A DNA stretch of 64,000 bases, from positions 62,001-126,000 of the forward strand of contig JAFKKM010000009.1 of assembly GCA_017305555.1 (NCBI GenBank), written 5' to 3'. The notes below the pieces were generated by a model, which did not search any database, was not told the DNA's origin, and was given only the letters and a program-made list of their open reading frames with translations. A program made the position numbers and the translations under genes. The DNA is from Hyphomicrobiales bacterium (lineage in GTDB: Bacteria; Pseudomonadota; Alphaproteobacteria; Rhizobiales; Xanthobacteraceae). Positions 43,797 to 53,970 of the stretch are shown here, piece by piece (within the stretch, counting starts at the first letter, position 1; every line of letters starts with the position of its first letter).

Positions 43797-45290
43797 TTAG
43801 TGCCTGCGCCACGCAACATGTGTCTGCTTGTATTTCATGTCGAAGTGGCGCACCGTTCCGCGCTTTTGCAGCCCTCGCAGGAGCGCCTCGACCGGGCTGC
43901 CGAGGGTCGCCGTCACGTTGAGCGCGCCCGCGGCATTCATGCGGTCGACTTCGCTGCCCGCAAACATATAACGCAGGATCCGCTCATCATCGTCGAGATT
44001 GGGATAGGCTCGTTCGAGTGCGGCGCGCGCCGGCTCCAGCGGCTTCGGCTTGATCGGAATGCCCGGCGAACCGTTCGCGACGATGCGGTCGAGAATATCC
44101 GGATCGACGGGCGCCAGCAGTTTGCCGAAGTGGCCGAGCGCGTAGCGCTTGATCTCATCCGTCACGTTGCGATACCGCTCGCCCGATACGACATTCAGCA
44201 TCGCCTGCACGCTGATGATTTGAGAGAATGGCGTAACCATGATCGGCCATCCGAGCTCGGAGCGAATCTGGACGATCTCCTCGAGAATCTCGTCGTAGCG
44301 ATGTTCCAGTCCCTGCTCGCGAAGCTGCGAGCGCCAGTTGTTCGCCATCCCCCATGGCATCTGATGCTTGTAGGTAAAAACATCGTATTCCATCGGCTGG
44401 CCGAGCGGAAAGCCCTCCTGAGCCGCCAGGTCCTCGATATACGCGCTAAGTTCCGCGATGGTCGCGAGGTCGACATTGGCTCGTAGTCCTGACAACGTCA
44501 GATTTCGCATCGTGTTCTGAATGGAGGGCTGGGCCGGACCACTGGCAAGCGGCGCGATCGAGGTGTGCAGTTGATCGACGCCGAGCTTCGCGCCCTCGAG
44601 ATAGACGAGTGGCGCCAGACCCGTATTGCAATGGCTATGCAGTTCGAGCGGTCGATTGCCCATCACGGCCTTCAATGCCGGAACGAGTGTACGGATTCGA
44701 TCGGGCGTCAGCAGCCCTCCGGAATCCTTGATCATGACGCCATCGACATCGGCCTTCTCGACCAACGCCTTTGCCGTGGCGGCATATAATTCATCAGTGT
44801 GGACCGGGCTCTGGCAGAACACCAGCGCGGCAACCGTGTGCAGGCCCAGCTTCTTTCCGTGGCGGATGCTGAGTGCCATATTGTCCACATCAAACAGCGC
44901 ATCGAGCGTACCGACGACGGAAAAGCCGTTCGCGGCGAGCCGCTCGATCCACATTTCTACCATGTCGTCCGGCATCACGCCGAAGCCGATCAGGCTCTTG
45001 CTGCGGCAATAGCTTCGCAGAGGCGTATCGACGAGTTTCGTCTTAAAAAGACGCGCCTTCTCCCAGGGATTCTCCTGGAGATAGCGCACACATACGTCGA
45101 ACTGCACGGGCGCCATAAAGTCGATCATCTCGAATCCGGCCCGCTCCATTCCATCGAGCATCGGCCACATCATGCCGGCAGTCATTCGCGTGGTCCAAAG
45201 GCACTGCTGCGCATCACGGAAGGTCGTGTCGATGATACCGATCGAGCCGTCGCGAGCGCGCCGGGCGCGCACCTTTTCCGCTTCAGTCAT
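43797..45290 (-). CDS. Carboxyltransferase of PycB / oxaloacetate decarboxylase alpha / transcarboxylase 5S type
   Basis: 497 aa from ATG 45290 (GAGGAGAG 5 bases upstream). DRE-TIM barrel HMGL-like domain: DTTFRDAQQCLWTTRM (usual RDAHQS is changed to RDAQQC), carbamylated-type Lys in VMIKDSGGLLTP and metal histidines in LELHSHCNTG. The C-terminal conserved carboxylase domain follows. No biotinyl domain is fused, so it must use the separately encoded BCCP next door. The His-to-Gln change may alter the keto acid specificity. Confidence 0.9.
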   Translation of the reverse strand: MTEAEKVRARRARDGSIGIIDTTFRDAQQCLWTTRMTAGMMWPMLDGMERAGFEMIDFMAPVQFDVCVRYLQENPWEKARLFKTKLVDTPLRSYCRSKSLIGFGVMPDDMVEMWIERLAANGFSVVGTLDALFDVDNMALSIRHGKKLGLHTVAALVFCQSPVHTDELYAATAKALVEKADVDGVMIKDSGGLLTPDRIRTLVPALKAVMGNRPLELHSHCNTGLAPLVYLEGAKLGVDQLHTSIAPLASGPAQPSIQNTMRNLTLSGLRANVDLATIAELSAYIEDLAAQEGFPLGQPMEYDVFTYKHQMPWGMANNWRSQLREQGLEHRYDEILEEIVQIRSELGWPIMVTPFSQIISVQAMLNVVSGERYRNVTDEIKRYALGHFGKLLAPVDPDILDRIVANGSPGIPIKPKPLEPARAALERAYPNLDDDERILRYMFAGSEVDRMNAAGALNVTATLGSPVEALLRGLQKRGTVRHFDMKYKQTHVAWRRH

Positions 45291-45314
45291 CTGTCTCTCC
45301 TCACCGCGCACAGC

Positions 45315-45857
45315 TCAATCGGGCCGCACGACGAAGAGAACTTGGCCTTCCTCGACCATCTCTTCGTTTGCGGCTCGTATTTCGATCACCGTTCCGCTCA
45401 AGCCTGATTTTATTTCATTGAACAACTTCATCACCTCGACGACGCCAACGGTATCGTCTTCGGAGATCTTGCTGCCCACCTCGACGAGCGGCGGCTCGGT
45501 GGGTGAAGAAGAGCGATAGAATCGTCCAAGCAAGGGCGCGATGATCGCCAATGCACCCGCCGGGATCGCATCACCGGATGACGCGGTTTCAGATGTCGGC
45601 TGAGCGAGTGGCGTCGATGTCGCCGAAGGCAAATCGTCATCTGACGCCTCGTTCGACGTCAGCAACGGCCGCGCGACCTGCTTAGGAAGAGCATGCTCCA
45701 ACGGCGTGGAGGCCGCGCCACGGCCTGCCGCCGCCCCCTTCGAGACGTGAAGCTTCAGGCCGCCATACTCGACACTGATTTCGACATCCTCAGACTTGTC
45801 GACAATCTGAAGAATGCGCAGGACATCTTCATGGGTGAGATTCGAACGGCCGGACAT
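45315..45857 (-). CDS. Biotin carboxyl carrier protein (AccB-like)
   Basis: 180 aa. N-terminal helix, a long Ala/Pro/Ser/Thr-rich linker (about 42-105) and a biotinyl domain with the attachment lysine in VVEVMKLFNEI. AccB-type 'thumb' residues lie before it. It lies between the 5S-like carboxyltransferase and the biotin carboxylase in one operon. Confidence 0.93.
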   Translation of the reverse strand: MSGRSNLTHEDVLRILQIVDKSEDVEISVEYGGLKLHVSKGAAAGRGAASTPLEHALPKQVARPLLTSNEASDDDLPSATSTPLAQPTSETASSGDAIPAGALAIIAPLLGRFYRSSSPTEPPLVEVGSKISEDDTVGVVEVMKLFNEIKSGLSGTVIEIRAANEEMVEEGQVLFVVRPD

Positions 45858-45965
45858 TGGCTTCCCTTTGGTTTGACGGCGGCGACGGACTTTTTGTGTT
45901 GACCGATGAATCGGTACGGCCGGCCGATGCTTCGATCTTGCTACTTCCTACCGAAGCCACACCTG

Positions 45966-47336
<1,371 letters not shown>

Positions 47337-47384
47337 GTTTCCTCCACCCAGTAAGCATCGAGTATTTCAACAGACGATGCTAAG

Positions 47385-47405
47385 CGATATATATCATATA
47401 TATCT
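47385..47405. promoter_or_regulatory. Regulon operator, site 5 (biotin carboxylase operon)
   Basis: Best copy of the motif: GATATATAT and ATATATATC form perfect 9-bp arms around C47395 (G on the minus strand), 50-68 bp upstream of the biotin carboxylase start. Confidence 0.7.
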
Positions 47406-47824
47406 ATCTAAGGAAAGTGGCGCAAGCCAGAGCAATGCCAACGCCACGCAAAAAAGAGTCCACCACCGGCGCGCAAAACCGATAGCCAGAGAAGACCACG
47501 CCCCAGATAAACGGAGGACACCGACCGAGTTCGCCACAGGAAGCGCAACGCGGCGCGCGAAATTCAACGCAGGAAGGCGGCCGGATTTGCCAGGATCGAA
47601 GGATCAGTTGCTTCTATATCAAGCGTCCAAAACCCCGCCGGCAGGGCACGGCTCTTGGTTCGCTTGTCCTGACTGATTATCGATCTCTGGCAACGCCTCG
47701 GTCAGATGACTCGTATTTTCGACACGCTTCGCCGCGCGCCAATCACTTGCCCTGTTCAACACCATAGCTCCGCCGTTCGGCTCTGAACGACGTCACGATC
47801 AACTCATGATGTTTTCGGCATTTC
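47406..47824. other. Spacer between the biotin carboxylase operon and the ABC importer
   Basis: About 420 bp. I see no gene or strong hairpin. Any coding potential is in short, unrecognised frames. Confidence 0.45.
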
Positions 47825-48700
47825 TCAATGTGACTTCTGAACCACGTGGAGCCGTTGCCAGCCGAGAAGCCGGTTCTTCAGCGCCTGGAAGCAGAATGTC
47901 AGCAGCGCACTTATGACCACAAGCGCGAACAGCGTAGCAAAGTAGTCCGCCGTGTCAAAAATCCCCGCATCTCTGGACAGACGGACGCCGAGCCCGTGCT
48001 CGCCCACGATCATTTCTCCCGAAACAGTTCCCAATGTGCCAAAGATGAATCCCAGCTCAAGACCGACGAAGATACCTGGCAAGGCGGAAGGCACAATGAA
48101 CAAACGAAACGTTTGCCACCGCGTCGCACCTTGCAATCGAGCCAAGAGCAGATGATCTTGATCGACGCTTTCGATTCCGGCCGTCGTGTTTGCAAGGACA
48201 ACGAAGAAGGTGAGGCTCGCCGCCATGAGCACATGTGAGAACAAGCCAATCCCGAACCACATCAAAAATAATGGAGCCAGCGCAACTCGCGGCAAGCTGT
48301 TGAGTGCCGTCAAGAACGGGTCCACGACCTTCTTTAAGTAAGCGTTCTGAGCCAGGGCAAATGCCACGGCGATGCCCAGTACCGCGGCCCCGGCAAACCC
48401 CAAGAAGACCGCCACAAAAGTGTATCTTGCATCCACCGTGATGAGGCCTTCGTAGAGACCCTTCAACAAAGCATGGCCAATAGCGGACGGATAGCTAATG
48501 AATAGCGGATTGACGTACCCACTTCGACCTGCCCACTCCCAAAGCCCTCCCCCAACGCCCGCAAGAACGATCCATCCGGCGATGACCGCAAGCAGACGGT
48601 CGGCAAGTGGCTTCCTTCGCTTCGGAGCGTCGATAGCTGCTGGAGATGCGGCAATCTCGCTGTGCTTTGCCATCCGCACACCTTCTTCCAATTGGGTCAT
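47825..48700 (-). CDS. ABC transporter permease, nitrate/taurine/sulfonate type
   Basis: 291 aa. A cytoplasmic N-terminus of about 40 residues, then six or so helices and the EAA loop ARLQGATRWQTFRLFIVPSALPGIFVGLELG (BPD_transp_1, SsuC/TauC/NitT-like). ATG 48700 overlaps the ATPase stop. Confidence 0.92.
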   Translation of the reverse strand: MTQLEEGVRMAKHSEIAASPAAIDAPKRRKPLADRLLAVIAGWIVLAGVGGGLWEWAGRSGYVNPLFISYPSAIGHALLKGLYEGLITVDARYTFVAVFLGFAGAAVLGIAVAFALAQNAYLKKVVDPFLTALNSLPRVALAPLFLMWFGIGLFSHVLMAASLTFFVVLANTTAGIESVDQDHLLLARLQGATRWQTFRLFIVPSALPGIFVGLELGFIFGTLGTVSGEMIVGEHGLGVRLSRDAGIFDTADYFATLFALVVISALLTFCFQALKNRLLGWQRLHVVQKSH

Positions 48701-49479
48701 ACTTCCACCTCTTGCCGAAAGACGTCCCAAATGCGGCGAAACAGATCATGAAATCTTTCGCTACTTTGAAGTTCGCGAAGAGACCGTGGACGCTCGAAGT
48801 CGACTTCGAACTCTGCAACGATCTCACCTGGCCGGGCGGAGAAGACGAGAACGCGATCGGACATCAAAATCGCTTCTGTCAGATCGTGCGTCACAAACAA
48901 CACTGTCGATTGTACGCGCTCCCAGAGCCGCAAGAACAGCTGTTGGACGCTCAAACGAGTTTGCGCGTCCAGAGCTGAAAATGGCTCGTCCATCAGCAGT
49001 GTATTGGGCTCCGCGACCAACGTACGTGCAACCGCCACGCGCTGCCTCATTCCATGAGAAAGCTGCGCCGGATAAGCGTCCGCAAAATTACCAAGCCCGA
49101 CCTCTTCCAGAATCTTCCGCGCAAGGCTCTCGCGCTCCTTGCGGCCACCCCCCCGCAGTTCCAGCGGGAGGGACACATTCATCAGCGCGGTACGCCAAGG
49201 CAGTAGCGCATCGCGAGCTAGTAGATAACCGACGTCTGGGTCACCTACCTTCGGCGTCTTTCCGTCCAAGGTGATGTTGCCCTGCGTCGGCCGGACCAAG
49301 CCGGCCGCCATGTTCAGAACCGTCGTTTTCCCGCAACCGCTCGGCCCCACCAACGATACAAACTGCTGCTTTGGCATCGTTACTGAAGTCTGACACAGCA
49401 CTTTGGTCGGCGGCTCGCCGATCCGATGCGAACTAAAGAAGTGCTCGACGTTCTGAAGGCAAATCGTTTTGCCGCTCAT
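48697..49479 (-). CDS. ABC transporter ATPase, nitrate/taurine/sulfonate type
   Basis: 260 aa. Walker A GPSGCGKTT, Q-loop LLARDALLPWRT, signature LSHGMRQRVAVAR, Walker B LLMDEPFSALD and H-loop FVTHDLTEA. Closest in form to SsuB/TauB/NrtD. Middle gene of the importer operon. Confidence 0.93.
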   Translation of the reverse strand: MSGKTICLQNVEHFFSSHRIGEPPTKVLCQTSVTMPKQQFVSLVGPSGCGKTTVLNMAAGLVRPTQGNITLDGKTPKVGDPDVGYLLARDALLPWRTALMNVSLPLELRGGGRKERESLARKILEEVGLGNFADAYPAQLSHGMRQRVAVARTLVAEPNTLLMDEPFSALDAQTRLSVQQLFLRLWERVQSTVLFVTHDLTEAILMSDRVLVFSARPGEIVAEFEVDFERPRSLRELQSSERFHDLFRRIWDVFRQEVEV

Positions 49480-49544
49480 TTATGCTGTCCTGCGCGATCT
49501 GTCATGAGTCTCAACTCGCCTGCCGGTGGGTGCGGATGGATCGA

Positions 49545-50630
49545 CTACGGAACGATCATCGATCGCGCCGTTTCCCAAAGCAGACCGTCAATGTCGGCGG
49601 GTTTTGGGATTCGCTTCATCGCCACATCCCAGTCGTTCCATGCTTTCAAGGCTTTCATGCTGGCATGTTTATCCTCTTGGACGACATACCGCTTCACCCG
49701 CTCCAGCAGCAGCTTTTCAGAGTCGGGAACACCGGGCGGATTTGGCGCCCTCTCGCGCACGATTCGCACAACCTGATCAAAGTTCTTGGGATCCTTGATC
49801 CAGTCGATTGCCTCATTGTTGGCCTTAGAGAAACGGCGCACGAGGTCGGGGTTTTTGTTGATGAAAGCGGTGGTGCAGGCCCAAAGCAGGGAGGCCCCAC
49901 GCATAGCCGCGATCTGCGGAGGTATCTTGGCATCGGGATCGCGAGGATCAACGATGATCGTGCCACCGGTGACAGCCGCCGCGATGTCCATTCCGTCGCC
50001 GAAAAATTCCGCTGCCGCCAACGAGCCGTTCTGAAGTCCGGCAATACCCGCTGCTGGCGGACCGTACGCAACCCAATGAGCCTGACTTGCGGGGTCCAGG
50101 CCGGCTCCGAGAAAGTTGGCGCGAGCAAGTGTATCTGTCGTTGAGCCCAAGGCGTTTACGCCGATATTTTTCCCGACCAAGTCCTTCATGACTTCGGGGT
50201 AACCTGCACCCTTATTCGGTAATTGAACCTTCGGGCCCACAACCAGGGAGTAATGGATAGCACTGTTCATGAAGGCAACAATCTTCAGATCGAAGCCCTG
50301 ACTTGCGGGAACGTAGACCGTGTCCGGCGCAAGAGAGATGAAATCAAGTCCTCCCTGCAACGAAGCCGCCAAGGCCGCAGGTCCAGACGGAAAATTGGTC
50401 ATCTTGGCTTCGAGGCAATGCTTCTTGAAGAAGCCCTGATCTATCGCCACCCACGGAACGAGGTTCTGGATGATTCCGACATACTCTTGAACCTTGACGA
50501 CGGTTGGCGTTGCGCAGCCTTCCGCGGCTCTTGCCGTCGGCAACGCCAACAGACTTAGGCCCGCGACTACAATCCCAACCGCGGCTTGCTTAGCACCCCG
50601 CTTAACCCATGCGCACTCGAATGGCATCAT
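49545..50630 (-). CDS. ABC transporter substrate-binding protein (NMT1/THI5-like, SsuA/TauA class)
   Basis: 361 aa with a Sec signal (cleavage near ARAAEG). The mature domain has KVQEYVGIIQNLVPWVAIDQGFFKKHCLEA, typical of SsuA/NMT1-like receptors, and GKNIGVNALGSTTD. In this class aromatic acids, sulfonates and pyrimidine-like compounds are common ligands. GGGAGGGT precedes the tandem ATGs. First gene of the importer operon behind operator 6. Confidence 0.9.
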   Translation of the reverse strand: MMPFECAWVKRGAKQAAVGIVVAGLSLLALPTARAAEGCATPTVVKVQEYVGIIQNLVPWVAIDQGFFKKHCLEAKMTNFPSGPAALAASLQGGLDFISLAPDTVYVPASQGFDLKIVAFMNSAIHYSLVVGPKVQLPNKGAGYPEVMKDLVGKNIGVNALGSTTDTLARANFLGAGLDPASQAHWVAYGPPAAGIAGLQNGSLAAAEFFGDGMDIAAAVTGGTIIVDPRDPDAKIPPQIAAMRGASLLWACTTAFINKNPDLVRRFSKANNEAIDWIKDPKNFDQVVRIVRERAPNPPGVPDSEKLLLERVKRYVVQEDKHASMKALKAWNDWDVAMKRIPKPADIDGLLWETARSMIVP

Positions 50631-50673
50631 ACCCTCCCCTGTTTCACCTAAAGCGCCTGTTCCGGCGTATTAA

Positions 50674-50694
50674 ACATATAGATGATACTTATGT
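50674..50694. promoter_or_regulatory. Regulon operator, site 6 (ABC importer operon)
   Basis: Arms ACATATAGAT and ATACTTATGT around G50684, 44-64 bp upstream of the binding-protein start. Confidence 0.6.
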
Positions 50695-51706
50695 CTTTGC
50701 TAAAAGTCAAATGCGCTTGCCAATCTAACGCCAGCCAGCAGGCATCGGCCACGATCACGGAAAAGCCAGCAAAAATTATATAGACCGTCATCCGGTGCAA
50801 AAGGATGTTTCGGCAGACGCTCCTAGAAGCCCGCTCAAAAGGTGCATCATCGCACCTGTGCCAATCTCTTCAACGAGCCGATGGGCGAAAGGCATCATTT
50901 CCCACGCGATCGGAGAGCAGCATCGGGGCAACCTCATCCGGGTCAAACCTAGCCACTACCAATCGCGTCTGCCGATAACCCGGAAGCACACGCGGCGACC
51001 TCGCCGCCATTCAATGCGAGTTCGATGAGTTGAAGTGCCTCCGGCAGGGGCGCATCGTCTGACTCCAGAAGAGATCACTCCGAAAAACTGTCGGCTCGCT
51101 GGCGATTGACGATACGCCCGTCATTCTATTGTTCCGTGACTTTCTGCTTGCGGTCCAGCAGCGGGCGTTTGCGTTTGACGCCCGGCGAGCGATAGCCCGA
51201 GATCGAGCCATGCTCCTCGATGACGCAACGGCATGCATGACGCTCCGGAGCGTCATGCTCCGCTGAAACCAAGATATTGTCCGCAAATACCAATATCGGT
51301 TGCTACAGGACAACTAGTGATTCGCTATCAAGCTCGTTTCATCAGCGGCGAGATTCATCGTGCTGCCCCGCATAGGGAACCCGCTGCGGAAGGATCAGGG
51401 AAGAGCAATCTGCACCGCATAGTAGTTCGACCTATCGTGCATCTTATGCAGTTACTTCGAAACCGAATACATCCCGGCACCTACGACCAGCAATATTGCG
51501 TAACCGATGAGCCTCTCACCACCTATTGGTAGAAGATAACCATTTTGCAGACGCCGTCACGCGACCAGCGCGATATCAGAATGCGTATTTTCAGAAAGCC
51601 AAATGACGCAGTGGTCTCGCAGATCAGCAAGAGAGGTCGTCACGTTCATCCCCCAAGAAGTGATCTCGCCGAAGGGAGCACGCATCCACACCGACCAAAA
51701 GAGCCG
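50695..51706. other. Degenerate 1-kb region between the importer and the bioF remnant
   Basis: No intact gene. On the minus strand, near 50800-50900, a short frame reads MMPFAHRLVEEIGTGAMM and ends at a stop. On the plus strand near 51090-51260 a frame reads PVILLFRDFLLAVQQRAFAF. Both look like ends of broken genes that I cannot name. It probably marks an insertion or deletion boundary right of the regulon. Confidence 0.45.
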
Positions 51707-51961
51707 CTACTTTCGAAACCGCACACCCTCCAGCACTTCGTGTTCAGGATGATTGCCGCGCAACAGGCGCGATCCGCCCGACCCGATCGGCACCCCGCGC
51801 GCCAATGCTTCCGCTGCGGCTGCTTGCAATTCCGCGGATTCAGCCAACCCGAGATAGTCGTTCGAAGTGAAATCGATGCCCGACTGCCCGCGCAACGCAC
51901 GCAACCGGCCCCGACCTGCGAGTGTCTGTAAATCCGCCGCAAATCGCTCATGCATCATCAT
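51707..51961 (-). pseudogene. bioF: bioF (8-amino-7-oxononanoate synthase), N-terminal fragment
   Basis: From ATG 51961 the frame gives MMMHERFAADLQTL, then FTSNDYLGLAES and PIGSGGSRLLRGNHPEHEVLEG, the unmistakable start of BioF (normal length about 380). Similarity ends at about 51722, and the frame stops after VRFRK. The PLP-binding core is absent, so it cannot function. It follows bioB on the same strand, as in normal bioBFDA operons. Confidence 0.88.
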
Positions 51962-52091
51962 GTCTCCGTACGTCTGATCGGCACCAGAGGTGTCCCGACC
52001 GCTCAATGCGACGCCAAGCCATACGGTCGCAGGGATGAGCAAGCACCATCATCGCTTCTCACAAACGGCGGTGGTTCGACAACACCTCGTT

Positions 52092-53141
52092 TCAGACTAC
52101 AGTGGAGAAGGTCCTTGCTTCGGTTCGCGCCATGCCGAGCCGTTGTAGCAATTGATGATCCTTGTCTTCGCTCGGGTTGGTTGCGGTCAGCAACGTGTCG
52201 CCGATGAAGATCGAATTGGCCCCGGCCAGGAAACATAGCGCCTGCATTTCATCGGTCATTGCGGTGCGCCCCGCGGACAGACGCACGTCGGACATCGGCA
52301 TCAGGATTCTTGCCAACGCCACGGTACGGACAAAAGCAATCGCGTCGATCGGCTCGGCAGCAGCGAGCGGTGTGCCTTCGATCGGAATCAGCATATTGAT
52401 CGGCACGCTCTCCGGATGCTCCGGAAGATTGGCCAGCGTCCGCAGCATCTCGGCGCGATCGACCGGCGCTTCACCCATGCCGAGAATGCCGCCGCAACAC
52501 ACCTTCATGCCGGCGTCATGCACATGCTGCAGCGTCTCCAGGCGGTCGCCAAACGTCCGCGTATGGACAACGGAGCCATAGCGCCGTTCCGACGTATCGA
52601 TGTTGTGGTTGTAGTAGTCCAAACCCGCGTCGGCGAGTTGCTGCGCCTGTTCCGGCGTCAGCATGCCGAGCGTCATGCAGGTTTCCATGCCGAGCGCCTT
52701 GACGCCTTTGACCATTTCGATCACCGGCGCCATATCGCGGGCCTTCGGCGAGCGCCAGGCCGCGCCCATGCAGTAGCGTGTCGCGCCAGCCGCTGCCGCC
52801 GCCTTGGCTTCCTCGATCACCCGCGCCGGATCCATCAGCTTCGACGCCTGCAGCCCAGCGTCGTGATGGGCAGATTGGCTGCAGTAACCGCAATCTTCCG
52901 GGCACCCGCCGGTCTTGATACTCAGCAACCTACTGAACTGCACTTTGTTGGGGTCGAACGCCGTGCGGTGGATCGTTTGTGCCCTGAACACCAGATCCAT
53001 GAAGGGCAAGTTGTAGATCGCCGTGACTTCGTCGCACGACCAGTCATGCCGGATCACCGAATCGCTCATTCGAGCAAGCGAATTGCATTGATCCAATGGT
53101 CGCGTTCCAAACGAGGCCGAGGAGCGTTGCACCGCATCCAC
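52092..53141 (-). CDS. bioB: Biotin synthase
   Basis: 349 aa radical-SAM enzyme inserting sulfur into dethiobiotin. The cluster motif [11 protein letters not shown] (CxxxCxxC) is intact, as are [17 protein letters not shown] and the second-cluster arginine region ([10 protein letters not shown]). GTG 53141 with AAGGAAAC upstream gives the usual length. The rest of the biotin operon is missing here apart from a bioF stump, so it depends on genes elsewhere or on scavenged dethiobiotin. Confidence 0.95.
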   Translation of the reverse strand: MDAVQRSSASFGTRPLDQCNSLARMSDSVIRHDWSCDEVTAIYNLPFMDLVFRAQTIHRTAFDPNKVQFSRLLSIKTGGCPEDCGYCSQSAHHDAGLQASKLMDPARVIEEAKAAAAAGATRYCMGAAWRSPKARDMAPVIEMVKGVKALGMETCMTLGMLTPEQAQQLADAGLDYYNHNIDTSERRYGSVVHTRTFGDRLETLQHVHDAGMKVCCGGILGMGEAPVDRAEMLRTLANLPEHPESVPINMLIPIEGTPLAAAEPIDAIAFVRTVALARILMPMSDVRLSAGRTAMTDEMQALCFLAGANSIFIGDTLLTATNPSEDKDHQLLQRLGMARTEARTFSTVV

Positions 53142-53169
53142 CTGTTGTTTCCTTTCTTAAACTAATAGC

Positions 53170-53970
53170 TTAGCGAAGCCCTGTGAACTTGGGCGTGCGC
53201 TTCGCGAAGAATGCGTCAACCGCCTCGCGGTGATCCGGTAGGTGCTGCGCGATCGCCTGGAAAGCCGCGGCCATCTCGAGCGAGGACCGAAGATCCTGCT
53301 TCTGTCCTTCGCGAACCAGACGCTTCGCCATGCGCAAAACCTCTGGCGGATTGGCCGCGATGCGGTCGGCCAAGCCGTTCGCTTCATGCATCAGACTTTC
53401 TGCCGACGTGACACGGGATACAAGTCTACAGGCAAGCGCTTCGTTTGCCGTCATCGTTGACCCGGTGAACACCATTTCGCAAGCCTGTGACATACCAACC
53501 GCACGCGGAAGTAACCATGCGCCACCGTCACCCGGGATGATCCCCATCTTTACGAAGCTTTCCGCAAAAGTTGCTTCAGCTGAGGCGATCCGAATGTCGC
53601 ACATGAGCGAAAGGTCTAGGCCGGCCCCGATCGCGGGACCGTTCACTGCCGCGATCGTGGGCACCTCCAGCTCATAGAGTGCAAGCGGGATCTGTTGGAT
53701 GCCAAGCCTATAGCGATCACGCATTTCCGCAGGGCTACCGCCAAAGAGACCGCTTCGGTCTCGCATCTCCTTGATGCTACCACCAGCGCAGAACGCTGGG
53801 CCGGCGCCAGTCAGGATCACCGCACGAATAGCATGGTCCGCCGCGATTCTCTGGCAGCAGCCAACAACCGCCTTGACCATGCTCTCCGTAAGCGCGTTGC
53901 GCGTCTCCGGCTGATTCAATGTGAGGGTTACGACATGACCTTCTTGGACATAAAGGACACCCTCGGTCAT
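53170..53970 (-). CDS. Enoyl-CoA hydratase/isomerase family protein
   Basis: 266 aa crotonase. Oxyanion-hole segments AFCAGGSIKEM and NGPAIGAGLDLSLMCD are present. The catalytic Glu of classical hydratase is replaced in the second region by AEATFAESFVKMGIIPGDGG (isomerase/hydratase with Gly-Asp-Gly). Overlaps the ThDP gene by 4 bases (ATGA), so they act in the same pathway. Confidence 0.9.
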   Translation of the reverse strand: MTEGVLYVQEGHVVTLTLNQPETRNALTESMVKAVVGCCQRIAADHAIRAVILTGAGPAFCAGGSIKEMRDRSGLFGGSPAEMRDRYRLGIQQIPLALYELEVPTIAAVNGPAIGAGLDLSLMCDIRIASAEATFAESFVKMGIIPGDGGAWLLPRAVGMSQACEMVFTGSTMTANEALACRLVSRVTSAESLMHEANGLADRIAANPPEVLRMAKRLVREGQKQDLRSSLEMAAAFQAIAQHLPDHREAVDAFFAKRTPKFTGLR

